This document shows positions 52,218-60,594 of a DNA stretch of 64,000 bases, in pieces. Position 1 is the stretch's first letter, and each line of letters begins with the position of its first letter. The notes beneath the pieces were generated by a model. The model was not told the origin of the DNA. It made no database searches and saw only the letters and a program-made list of their open reading frames with translations. The position numbers were made by a program, and so were the translations under genes. This DNA comes from Galbibacter pacificus (GTDB lineage Bacteria; Bacteroidota; Bacteroidia; Flavobacteriales; Flavobacteriaceae). The stretch spans positions 124,001 to 188,000 of the forward strand of contig NZ_JAPMUA010000005.1 in NCBI RefSeq assembly GCF_029603155.1, read 5' to 3'.

Positions 52218-53732
52218 ATGAAAACGAATAAAAAGGCATCTCCCACAGTTATTGTTATTTTTGGCGGTACCGGAGATCTTGCAAAAAGAAAGTTAATTCC
52301 AGCATTCTACAATTTGTTCAATGAAAACTGGATGCCAGAAAATTTTGCTATCTATGGGTTGGGAAGAACAGAACTTACCGACGATCAATATCGTGAAAAC
52401 CTACACGAAGGATTAAAGGAATTTTCCAGAAGCGGCGAACCAGATCCTAAAAAATGGAATATTTTTAAGGAGTCGTTGCACTATTTCCCATCCAACATAA
52501 ACGATGAAAACGACTATAAAGAGCTTCTTAAAAAAATTGAAGATTATGATAATAAATGGGAAGTTCGTGCCAATAGGCTGTTTTACCTATCGGTTTCCCC
52601 ACGTTTTATCGAGCCATTAACAGTCAACATAAAAAATTCCGGACTTGCAACCGATAAATCAAAAGACAGGATAATTATTGAAAAACCTTTTGGTTACAAC
52701 AAAGAATCGGCCGTTGAGCTCAATAAAATGCTTACCAAAACTTTTCATGAAGAGCAAATTTTTAGAATAGACCATTATTTGGGCAAGGAGACCGTTCAGA
52801 ATATTCTTGCCTTCCGGTTTGCAAATACACTTTTTGAGCCACTTTGGAACAGAAACTATATCGATTCGGTACAGATAACCGTTGCCGAAAAAGTGGGCGT
52901 TGAAGACCGCGGTGGCTATTATGAAGGTGCTGGTGCATTGCGCGACATGATCCAGAACCATTTACTGCAAATTTTGTGCATGGTAGCCATGGAACCGCCA
53001 GCCTCTTTTGATGCTGAAGAAATACGAAGCCGAAAATACGATGTACTTAAAGCAATACGGCGCATAAAACCAGAAGAAGTGCATCATTATGCCGTAAGGG
53101 GGCAATATTCGGATGGATGGATTGAAGGCGAGAAAGTACCTGGATACCGTGAAGAAAAAGGAGTTAGTAAAAGTTCCAACACCGAAACCTTTGCCGCAAT
53201 CAAGTTTTATTTAGACAATTGGCGGTGGCAAAATGTGCCTTTCTATTTAAGGACCGGAAAACGCATGCAGGAAAAAACTTCTTCCATAACCATTCAATTC
53301 CGACCCGTGCCGCACGCTTCGTTTCCGGCAACGCAGACCGATAGTATCATGCCAAATAGGTTGACCATCAATATCCAGCCACAAATGGACATATTATTGC
53401 GCTTTATGACCAAGCGCCCCGGATTGGAAATGAACCTCAACCCTTCTGAAATGATTTTTAATTACGATAACTGCTCTACGCAAACCCCCGAAGCATACGA
53501 GACCCTGCTCCTGGATGCCATGCTTGGAGATACAACCCTGTTTATGAGATCGGACCAAATTGAAGAAGCCTGGGATGTAATTTCAACAATTCTCGACGCA
53601 TGGGAAAATAGGGATTCCATAGATTTTCCAAATTATCAGGCAGGAAGTTGGGGCCCCGAAACTGCGGAAGCACTTATTGCCCGGCAGGGACATGTCTGGG
53701 CCGTAAATAAACATTCAACAGAAAAAAAATAA
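52218..53732 (+). CDS. zwf: Glucose-6-phosphate 1-dehydrogenase
   Basis: 504 aa. First step of the oxidative pentose phosphate pathway. VIFGGTGDLAKRKLIPAFYNL is the dinucleotide site; IIEKPFG and RIDHYLGKETVQN carry the catalytic His and substrate Lys. It follows gnd by 121 bp. That gap is AT-rich with no clear promoter, so zwf could be on the same transcript. Pgl begins 3 bp after its stop. Confidence 0.96.
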   Translation: MKTNKKASPTVIVIFGGTGDLAKRKLIPAFYNLFNENWMPENFAIYGLGRTELTDDQYRENLHEGLKEFSRSGEPDPKKWNIFKESLHYFPSNINDENDYKELLKKIEDYDNKWEVRANRLFYLSVSPRFIEPLTVNIKNSGLATDKSKDRIIIEKPFGYNKESAVELNKMLTKTFHEEQIFRIDHYLGKETVQNILAFRFANTLFEPLWNRNYIDSVQITVAEKVGVEDRGGYYEGAGALRDMIQNHLLQILCMVAMEPPASFDAEEIRSRKYDVLKAIRRIKPEEVHHYAVRGQYSDGWIEGEKVPGYREEKGVSKSSNTETFAAIKFYLDNWRWQNVPFYLRTGKRMQEKTSSITIQFRPVPHASFPATQTDSIMPNRLTINIQPQMDILLRFMTKRPGLEMNLNPSEMIFNYDNCSTQTPEAYETLLLDAMLGDTTLFMRSDQIEEAWDVISTILDAWENRDSIDFPNYQAGSWGPETAEALIARQGHVWAVNKHSTEKK

Positions 53733-53735
53733 CAA

Positions 53736-54458
53736 ATGATTCAAGTATTTGAAAATAAAGATATTCTAAACAAGCAAACAGCCGACCTCTTTATTGAGAA
53801 AGCTCAAGAAGCCATTGACAAACGGGATAAATTTACCGTGGCACTTACCGGTGGTTCCTCTCCGGCCGGTTTGTACAAATTATTGGCTTCGTCTGCTTAC
53901 AAAGAACAAGTTGACTGGAGCAAGGTGTACGTTTTTTGGGGGGATGAAAGATGGGTTCCGCTGGACGATGAAAAAAGCAATGCAGGAGCTGCCTTTAAAG
54001 ATTTTTTAAACGATCTCCCGATCCCGAACGACCATATTTTCCCTATGTGGAAAAAAAACATTGAACCGGAAGCTTATGCAAAAGAATACGAAGCCATTCT
54101 GGAAGATCATTTAGAACTTGGCGATATTTTCGATTTAATATTGCTCGGTATGGGTGACGATGGGCATACGGCCTCTTTATTCCCCAACCAAAAGGTGCTA
54201 AACGAAAAAGAAAAAAAGGTAGCTGCTTATTATCTTGCTCCACAAAACATGTACAGGATAACTCTTACCGCACCATTGATAAACAAAGCCCGTAAAATAG
54301 TATTTATTGTGTTTGGGGAGAAAAAAACAAACGCACTTTACGAAGTAATCGAAGGGGAACGAAACAGTACTTTGTACCCTTCCCAGCTTATCCAACCGGT
54401 ATCGGGGAACATAGTCTGGATGGTCGACAAGGTTGCCGCAGGAAAATTAAGCATCTAA
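53736..54458 (+). CDS. pgl: 6-phosphogluconolactonase
   Basis: 240 aa, DevB-type. FTVALTGGSSPAGLYKLL, VYVFWGDERWVPLDDEKSNAG, DLILLGMGDDGHTASLFP and YRITLTAPLINKARKIVF are the family motifs of the NagB-like fold. It hydrolyses the lactone made by Zwf, completing the oxidative branch encoded by rpiB-gnd-zwf-pgl. Confidence 0.95.
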   Translation: MIQVFENKDILNKQTADLFIEKAQEAIDKRDKFTVALTGGSSPAGLYKLLASSAYKEQVDWSKVYVFWGDERWVPLDDEKSNAGAAFKDFLNDLPIPNDHIFPMWKKNIEPEAYAKEYEAILEDHLELGDIFDLILLGMGDDGHTASLFPNQKVLNEKEKKVAAYYLAPQNMYRITLTAPLINKARKIVFIVFGEKKTNALYEVIEGERNSTLYPSQLIQPVSGNIVWMVDKVAAGKLSI

Positions 54459-54519
54459 AATAATAACCTGAGTTCGGTTAATATAAAAAGAAGAGTGTGA
54501 AGGTGCCCAAAAGTAGGTA

Positions 54520-55854
54520 TTACTTGTCTATGGCATGTTCACCTTTTTGTTTTTCAAGCATTTTGTTGATAACCAATTTGCGCTTACCGGAAAGCAGTAA
54601 AGGTATATCATTAACATATTTTACTTTTATAATGGCACTTTCGCCCAAATGTGTTTTAAATTCATCAATCATCTCGGTTTCCATGTCAAAATCATCATAT
54701 ACATTTAATTTGAAGAGATAAGTATTTGAATTTTCCTGAATAAACTGAAACTGCTTGATTTTAGGGTATTTCAATAAATGATAGGTAACATACGAGGTAA
54801 TAAGTTCCCCTTTGGTATTGTATATCATATCCATTTTCCTGCCTTCAATCCGTTCTAAATAAGGTGCTCCATTGAAGCTGTCTTCAATGCCCATGCAACC
54901 TATATCTCCGGTATCGTATCTAATTAATGGCATGCTGTAATTGTAAAAGTCGGTCACTACAATCCTGCCCGGTTTTCCTGGAGCCACTGGAACATCTTCA
55001 TCGGGCTTAAGGATTTCAATAAAATAGCTCGCCCAATTGATATGAAAATTAGTCCCCCCGGGAAATTGTTGCGCCAAAATACCGTTTTCAACATTAGAGT
55101 ACCTCGATAGGCCTTCCACACCAAAATAATATTTTATTTGTTCTTTAGACTTTGCGCTTAGGTATTCGGACATTGCTATTACCGACTTTACATTGGCATT
55201 TATAGGTGGCGATTTCTTACTTTCCAGATAATTGCAAATTGTTGTAAGTGCCGAGGCATAGCCCAATATACTTTTAGGCGAAGGGTCTTCTGCTATTTTG
55301 TCCATTAGGCCTTGAATATCGCTATCGGATAATTTGGAGACCGGATGCATCAAAATATTTTGAAGAAATGAAGACAGGGTATCTTTACTATTGTATTGAT
55401 CCCAATGCCGGATATAAACTAATTTTTGACCAACTTTGTACCCGCTTCTATTGGCAAAATAGAGTGTATCGGCCGTATTTCTATTTTTCTTGTTCCTATT
55501 GTAATATATTCTAAAAGGGGTTCCTGTAGATCCGCTTGTGTACCTTGAATAAAGTTTTTCGTCGTGATAGGCATCCGACTTAAATTCTTCAAAATAATCC
55601 CTTATAATATTTTTGTTTACAACGGGGAAGTTTTTAAGTTCGTTTAAATTGGTTATGTTTTTGTAATAGGGAACTGTTTTTTTTACATGTACCATTAAAG
55701 CTTCCAAGAGTTCCTTTCGTCTATATGCTGCTTGTGGGCTGTTGTATTTTTCCATGATGAATTCAATATCATCATAATGTTTTTTTATGCTGGCCCCTTT
55801 AAGTAGGTCCAATAGCCAAAAAGATTTTTCTCGAAACTTATTTATCATTCCCAT
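54520..55854 (-). CDS. CapK/PaaK-like adenylate-forming enzyme
   Basis: 444 aa. The acyl/aryl adenylation core: RYTSGSTGTPFRIYYNR (ATP-binding P-loop), YSNVENGILAQQFPG (A5-like), YDTGDIGCM (A7-like) and RIEGRKMDMI (A8-like). The family includes phenylacetate-CoA ligase and CapK, common in capsule loci. The N-terminal part (about 1-95) fits CapK rather than PaaK. The substrate is unknown; a role in polysaccharide modification would fit the sugar transferase locus 7 kb downstream, but the genes are not linked directly. Starts at 55854 or 55848. Confidence 0.82.
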   Translation of the reverse strand: MGMINKFREKSFWLLDLLKGASIKKHYDDIEFIMEKYNSPQAAYRRKELLEALMVHVKKTVPYYKNITNLNELKNFPVVNKNIIRDYFEEFKSDAYHDEKLYSRYTSGSTGTPFRIYYNRNKKNRNTADTLYFANRSGYKVGQKLVYIRHWDQYNSKDTLSSFLQNILMHPVSKLSDSDIQGLMDKIAEDPSPKSILGYASALTTICNYLESKKSPPINANVKSVIAMSEYLSAKSKEQIKYYFGVEGLSRYSNVENGILAQQFPGGTNFHINWASYFIEILKPDEDVPVAPGKPGRIVVTDFYNYSMPLIRYDTGDIGCMGIEDSFNGAPYLERIEGRKMDMIYNTKGELITSYVTYHLLKYPKIKQFQFIQENSNTYLFKLNVYDDFDMETEMIDEFKTHLGESAIIKVKYVNDIPLLLSGKRKLVINKMLEKQKGEHAIDK

Positions 55855-56154
55855 AGTGCGCAGTAATCAAATCTTTTTATTGGTTAAACAATTGTATTAG
55901 TACATTTTTTAGAACAATTCTCGGTCGCCTTCATCTTATAAAACCATATTTATAAAACATAGCGGTTTGGGAAGAATTTCCCATAAAAATAACCGAATTT
56001 ACCCCCCTGTAATGTAAAACTCCACCAATGGTATGGATTATCTATGAAATACCTATGAAAAGCAAAAACCGTAACCTCAATTCACAATTAAATAAAGTAT
56101 CTTTAAATCAGAATCTTATAGCTATTTCTGCCCTATAAAAAGAACGCATAATAC
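55855..56154. other. Divergent intergenic region upstream of the TonB receptor
   Basis: AT-rich. A near-consensus -7 box (TATCTTTA, about 56098-56105) is 50 bp before the receptor start. No obvious metal-responsive operator is recognised. Confidence 0.45.
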
Positions 56155-58425
56155 ATGAAACAACATCAACCAACAATAATTGTTCTCGGTAGGTTTTTAT
56201 TTTTTTTGTTTTTAGTTGTAGGCTCCAAAAATGTTAATGCCCAATTAAAAATAAAAGGAACTGTTTATGCAAACAATAATAACAATACACTATTCCCGAT
56301 AAGCGGTGCCAAAATACATTGGCTAAACGATAATATTTCTACCATTACGGACAGCGATGGTGATTTTAACATTCCATACAGTAAGGCCTCAAAAAAGATT
56401 GTAATAAGCTATACCGATTTTAGAAACGATACCATTTTGGCAAATAGGCCAAACCTTGGAAAAATTATACTCTTTCCCGAAATTGCACTGGAAGCCGTAG
56501 TTGTTGAAGAAAGGGTAAACCCATTGCAACGCTCGCTATTTGAAGTTCAAAATGTGGTAACGGTAGACAATAGGGAAATGTTAAAGGCCGCCTGTTGCAA
56601 TCTCTCCGAAAGTTTTGAAACCAATCCCGCAGTCGATGTAAACATATCCGATGCCGTTACCGGGGCTAAACAGATACAAATGTTGGGGCTTAATAGCCCG
56701 TATTTGTTGTTTACACAAGAGAACATGCCATCTATTAGGGGCGCGTCTCAAATATATGGTCTTTCGTTTATACCGGGCTCTTGGATAGAAAGCATACAAA
56801 TTACCAAAGGGGCCGGCAGTGTTCTCAATGGCTACGAAAGTATTTCCGGGCAAATAAATTCTGAATTGGTGAAACCCTTTACCGACAAAAACCTATTTCT
56901 AAATGTATATGCAAACAATTATGCCCGGTTCGAGCTTAATTCCCGCTATAATACGGAAGTAACCGATAAATTGGCTACCGGACTGTATATTCATGGCAAT
57001 TTAAGGACTGCTAAAGTTGATGAGAATGGAGATAATTTTTTGGACACCCCACTTGCTAGACAGATTAATTTTATGAACAGATGGCAATATACCGATCCAG
57101 AAAATGGCTGGGTTGGCTTTTTTAACATACAATATTTAAAAGATGAAAAACAGACCGGGGAACTGGATTTTGTGCCAAAAGAAGATAAATTTACAACAAA
57201 TGCCTGGGGGAGCGAAGTAAATACCAGCCGATTGGACCTATCGTCTAAAATAGGATATGTATTTCCCGATTTACCGTATCAAAGTTTTGGGGTACAAATG
57301 GCATATACCGACCATGACCAAAACTCTTATTACGGGTTTAATACCTACGACATTCAACAACGGTCTATTTATACCAATGCCATTTTTAATAGCATTATTG
57401 GAAGTACACAACATAAGTACAAAACGGGCATAAGTTTTACATACGATGCTTTTAACGAACTGGTCAACCAGCAAATTTATGACAGAAAGGACAATTCGGT
57501 CGGGGCTTTTTTTGAATACACATACAACAACCTAGATAAGTTGAGTCTAGTAGCGGGGCTCAGGATAGACAACCATAACAGGTTACATACTTTTATTACA
57601 CCTAGGCTTCATATACGTTATGCTTTATGGGACAAAGCAAGCATAAGGGCTTCCGCAGGAAGGGGGAAAAGAAATGCTAATATTTTTGCCGAAAACCAAC
57701 AGCTTTTTGCCAGTTCCAGACAAATCAACATAGAAAACAACAACGGAAATACGTATGGCCTGTCTCCAGAAACCGCATGGAATTATGGCATCAGCTTTAC
57801 ACAAAAGCTCTATTTATGGAATAGGACCATGGTTCTTTCGGCCGATTTCTATCAAACGCGGTTTACCGACCAAGTTGTAGTTGACTGGGAAAATCCAAGG
57901 GAAATTTCTTTTTATAACCTCAACGGAAATAGTTTTGCAAATAGTTTCCAGTTTGATTTTACCTACGAGATTATCCAAAACCTGTCCGTAAGGGCCACGT
58001 ATAAAAATTACAATGTAAAAACCCATTACAACAATGGGGAACTTGAAAAGCCCTTACAGCCCGAACACCGCTTTTTTGCCAACTTAAACTTTGAAACCGT
58101 AAAACAGCCTACGGGAAAACAATGGCGGTTCGACGCTACTTTGCATTGGCAAGGTGCACAGCGTTTGCCAAACACCTCCAGCAACCCCCTGCCCTATCAA
58201 CTTAAAGCATTTTCTCCTTCGTATAGTGTAATAAATGCACAAATTACGCGGGTGTTCAGTAATAAATTTGAATTGTACCTTGGCGGAGAAAACATAAACA
58301 ATTACACACAAAACAACCCGATTGTTGCCAGCAATGATCCTTTTGGCGAATATTTTGATTCTACAATTACTTATGCGCCCATTCTATCGGGAATTTATTA
58401 CATTGGTATGCGTTTCAAAATATAA
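56155..58425 (+). CDS. TonB-dependent receptor, probably metal (copper) related
   Basis: 756 aa. Signal peptide (FLFFLFLVVGSKNVNAQ), carboxypeptidase-regulatory-like N-terminal extension (about 30-115), plug (about 125-240: LKAACCNLSESFETNPAVDV, IQMLGLNSPYLLFTQENMP, ITKGAGSVLNGYESISGQIN), and a 22-strand-type barrel ending ...IGMRFKI. The Cys-Cys in the plug is unusual. It is followed after 46 bp by an exported HMA protein; this pair is one I recall from Bacteroidota. The metal is inferred, not shown. No SusD gene is adjacent, so it is not a polysaccharide locus. Confidence 0.88.
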   Translation: MKQHQPTIIVLGRFLFFLFLVVGSKNVNAQLKIKGTVYANNNNNTLFPISGAKIHWLNDNISTITDSDGDFNIPYSKASKKIVISYTDFRNDTILANRPNLGKIILFPEIALEAVVVEERVNPLQRSLFEVQNVVTVDNREMLKAACCNLSESFETNPAVDVNISDAVTGAKQIQMLGLNSPYLLFTQENMPSIRGASQIYGLSFIPGSWIESIQITKGAGSVLNGYESISGQINSELVKPFTDKNLFLNVYANNYARFELNSRYNTEVTDKLATGLYIHGNLRTAKVDENGDNFLDTPLARQINFMNRWQYTDPENGWVGFFNIQYLKDEKQTGELDFVPKEDKFTTNAWGSEVNTSRLDLSSKIGYVFPDLPYQSFGVQMAYTDHDQNSYYGFNTYDIQQRSIYTNAIFNSIIGSTQHKYKTGISFTYDAFNELVNQQIYDRKDNSVGAFFEYTYNNLDKLSLVAGLRIDNHNRLHTFITPRLHIRYALWDKASIRASAGRGKRNANIFAENQQLFASSRQINIENNNGNTYGLSPETAWNYGISFTQKLYLWNRTMVLSADFYQTRFTDQVVVDWENPREISFYNLNGNSFANSFQFDFTYEIIQNLSVRATYKNYNVKTHYNNGELEKPLQPEHRFFANLNFETVKQPTGKQWRFDATLHWQGAQRLPNTSSNPLPYQLKAFSPSYSVINAQITRVFSNKFELYLGGENINNYTQNNPIVASNDPFGEYFDSTITYAPILSGIYYIGMRFKI

Positions 58426-58471
58426 TAAATAAAAAATTTAACCATACAAGTTCACCTTCATATAAAAAATC

Positions 58472-58828
58472 ATGAAACAGTTAATAATTATCCTGACAAT
58501 TGTAATGAGCGTTCCTTTGGCAGCACAGGACAAGAACAAAAAAGAGGTTTTTACGGTCAGCGGAAATTGTGCCATGTGCCAAAAACGTATTGAAAAAGCC
58601 GCCATTGAAGTAAAAGGTGTTAAATATGCCAGTTGGGACATCCCCAACAAAGAATTAACCATTATTATGGACGAAAGAAAATGCAATCTGGACGATGTTA
58701 AAAAAGCCATAGCCCATGCCGGCCACGATACAGAACTTTACACAGCTGCCGATGACAGTTATAATTCCTTGCCGCCATGTTGCCTGTACAGGGATCCCGA
58801 AAGCATTAAAATGGAACACCATAAATAG
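58472..58828 (+). CDS. Exported heavy-metal-associated (HMA) domain protein
   Basis: 118 aa. Signal peptide (IIILTIVMSVPLAAQ), then an HMA fold: VFTVSGNCAMCQKRIEKAAIEVKGV with the CxxC metal pair (Cys-Ala-Met-Cys), KELTIIMDERKCNLDDVKKAIAHAGHDTE (shown in part). A tail LPPCCLYRDPES...MEHHK adds another Cys pair and two His. A periplasmic Cu(I) or Cu(II) carrier is the most likely role. It is co-directional with the TonB receptor and converges with the tyrosinase operon, whose product needs copper. Confidence 0.86.
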   Translation: MKQLIIILTIVMSVPLAAQDKNKKEVFTVSGNCAMCQKRIEKAAIEVKGVKYASWDIPNKELTIIMDERKCNLDDVKKAIAHAGHDTELYTAADDSYNSLPPCCLYRDPESIKMEHHK

Positions 58829-58842
58829 CTTATGGGTATTTT

Positions 58843-59181
58843 TTACTTTTGCTCCTCAATAATAGTACTGATAAATATATTATTTCTTTTTGGCTGAATG
58901 CTGTCTATAACATAGGTATATTTTTTGCCCGATTGGGGGTTTTCAATATAAATACCGTAATTGGTATTTTCGGCAAAGAGCATTAAGACAGAAGACCCTT
59001 CGGCTTTTTCTGGCGAAAGTGAAAGTGTTTTTACGGCTGATGCTTCATTTGGGGATAAGGCAATATGCATATCATATTCATAAAGCCTAATGTTAGTGAT
59101 TGCATAGGGTGTTTTATTAACGATCTTAAACGAAAACCCTTGTTGAAAGCATAAAACGGCAAAACAATACCATATGAGCAT
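58843..59181 (-). CDS. Small exported protein of unknown function in the tyrosinase operon
   Basis: 112 aa with an N-terminal hydrophobic segment (MLIWYCFAVLCFQQGFSF). The rest reads as beta-rich: FKIVNKTPYAITNIRLYEY, NTNYGIYIENPQSGKKYTYVID, FISTIIEEQ. I recognise no family and see no metal-binding motif beyond a lone Met-His. It starts 5 bp after the tyrosinase stop, so it is in the same operon; a chaperone or inhibitor of the tyrosinase is a guess. Confidence 0.6.
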   Translation of the reverse strand: MLIWYCFAVLCFQQGFSFKIVNKTPYAITNIRLYEYDMHIALSPNEASAVKTLSLSPEKAEGSSVLMLFAENTNYGIYIENPQSGKKYTYVIDSIQPKRNNIFISTIIEEQK

Positions 59182-59186
59182 CGACC

Positions 59187-60584
59187 TTATATTTTAATTA
59201 CTTTTTTAACTACCAACGTTTCGCCATTACCTCCCAAAACTTTTACAAAATAGGTTCCTGAAGACAGTCCGAAAAGATTGTTGATTTCCAAGGTGTTGGT
59301 AAATTCGAAAAATTCCTGTTTTATCAATTGTCCTGTCATATTGTAAATTTCAATGACACAATCCCTTTTTTTGTTTAGTTTGATGGTAATCTTGGAATCA
59401 AACGGGTTTGGAAATGTCTGCATTACCACAGTTGGGTCGTTGGGATCTATATCTCCTTCGCTCCATAGCCAGACTTGGTCCAGTTGAACATCGTCAAAAG
59501 GCTTTTTCTTTCTTTCTTTTTTAACCATGGACCTTGCCGCCAATAACGAAGTAGTTTCCGTATCGATGGCTGCAACAAAATTTGCCCCAGATTCTGCAAA
59601 AAAGCCAGGCTTTAAAACCACTTCGGTTATGGATTCCATTTTAGAAGTGGTATTTTCGGGCGCTATAAAATTATTCCCGACCTCTATGGTGTACTGATAA
59701 TAAAAAAGCTCCTCTGGATTATACGTATTGCTTACAATATAATTGTCGAGCGTGGCCAAACCATCTTCAGCATAAAAAACACCCAAGGCCCTACTATCAA
59801 CAATATCGTTGGGATTTACCAACGGAATGGTTTGCCCATCAAAAACATAAGTCCCATCGTAACGTATCATGTCTGTACGGACATACGATGAGCTATGGTG
59901 CATTTCTTCCCAATCGTGCCAAAGTTTATCCACGAAAGCATGGTGAAGATAAAAAACCGGATCCCTTGGTGAAGCCGATGTCAACATGGGCCCTGCAACC
60001 CATCTATGGGCTCCCGAATGTGGCCGTTGGCGCTCAAAAAAGTCCGAAAACTCAAAAAAGTCGGTCATTGCCAACATATTGTCTACTTCCTGTTGTGTGG
60101 GCAAGGTTCCAAAACTGCTAAGGTTTCTGTTTAAGTTCCAATTGGAATTAAAACTCCCCATAAAATCTTCGTCCCAAAGAGACGATGTTGTAGATTGATC
60201 TACAGACGACTCCCAATACGGAATTGTAAGCTTAGGATTAATATCTTGCATGGCCTGTTCCATTTCAAAAATAAAACGCCTGTGCCACGCTAAAAATATT
60301 TCTTTTTCGGGTTCTTCCGGCAAGTTAAAATGTATGTCGAGCCTGTTGGGATCTATATTGTCGAAATTAAAATAATTCATATGAAAATCAGACATATCCG
60401 TTATCCGGTCCTCCCCTTCCCTAAGTTGATAAAATGCATTTACCAATTCTGTCTTCTCATAAGTCGTCATTTCCTGATAATTCTTCCGTATGCTCTGTGA
60501 ATTACCTTGATAGAGAAAAACAACAACTGCAACAAGCGGTATGGATTTCAAGAGTTTTTTATAAAATAACATTGCATGTACCAT
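59187..60584 (-). CDS. T9SS-exported tyrosinase-family copper oxidase
   Basis: 465 aa. Signal peptide (LLKSIPLVAVVVFLYQGNSQ). The tyrosinase domain (about 35-235) has the CuA His ligands near H68, H85 and H101 (FLAWHRRFIFEMEQ) and CuB at H189, H193 (HSGAHRWVAG) and H215 (DPVFYLHHAFVDKLWHDWE). The C-terminus (about 390-465: FPNPFDSKITIKLN, IEIYNMTGQLIK, LSSGTYFVKVLG) is a type A T9SS sorting domain, so it is carried to the cell surface or medium. The reaction is oxidation of phenols or catechols; a diphenol or tyrosine substrate is not certain. The first in-frame Met is at 60584; 60572 gives a tidier signal peptide. Gaps to both neighbours are under 11 bp. Confidence 0.92.
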   Translation of the reverse strand: MVHAMLFYKKLLKSIPLVAVVVFLYQGNSQSIRKNYQEMTTYEKTELVNAFYQLREGEDRITDMSDFHMNYFNFDNIDPNRLDIHFNLPEEPEKEIFLAWHRRFIFEMEQAMQDINPKLTIPYWESSVDQSTTSSLWDEDFMGSFNSNWNLNRNLSSFGTLPTQQEVDNMLAMTDFFEFSDFFERQRPHSGAHRWVAGPMLTSASPRDPVFYLHHAFVDKLWHDWEEMHHSSSYVRTDMIRYDGTYVFDGQTIPLVNPNDIVDSRALGVFYAEDGLATLDNYIVSNTYNPEELFYYQYTIEVGNNFIAPENTTSKMESITEVVLKPGFFAESGANFVAAIDTETTSLLAARSMVKKERKKKPFDDVQLDQVWLWSEGDIDPNDPTVVMQTFPNPFDSKITIKLNKKRDCVIEIYNMTGQLIKQEFFEFTNTLEINNLFGLSSGTYFVKVLGGNGETLVVKKVIKI

Positions 60585-60594
60585 TTTATACCTC

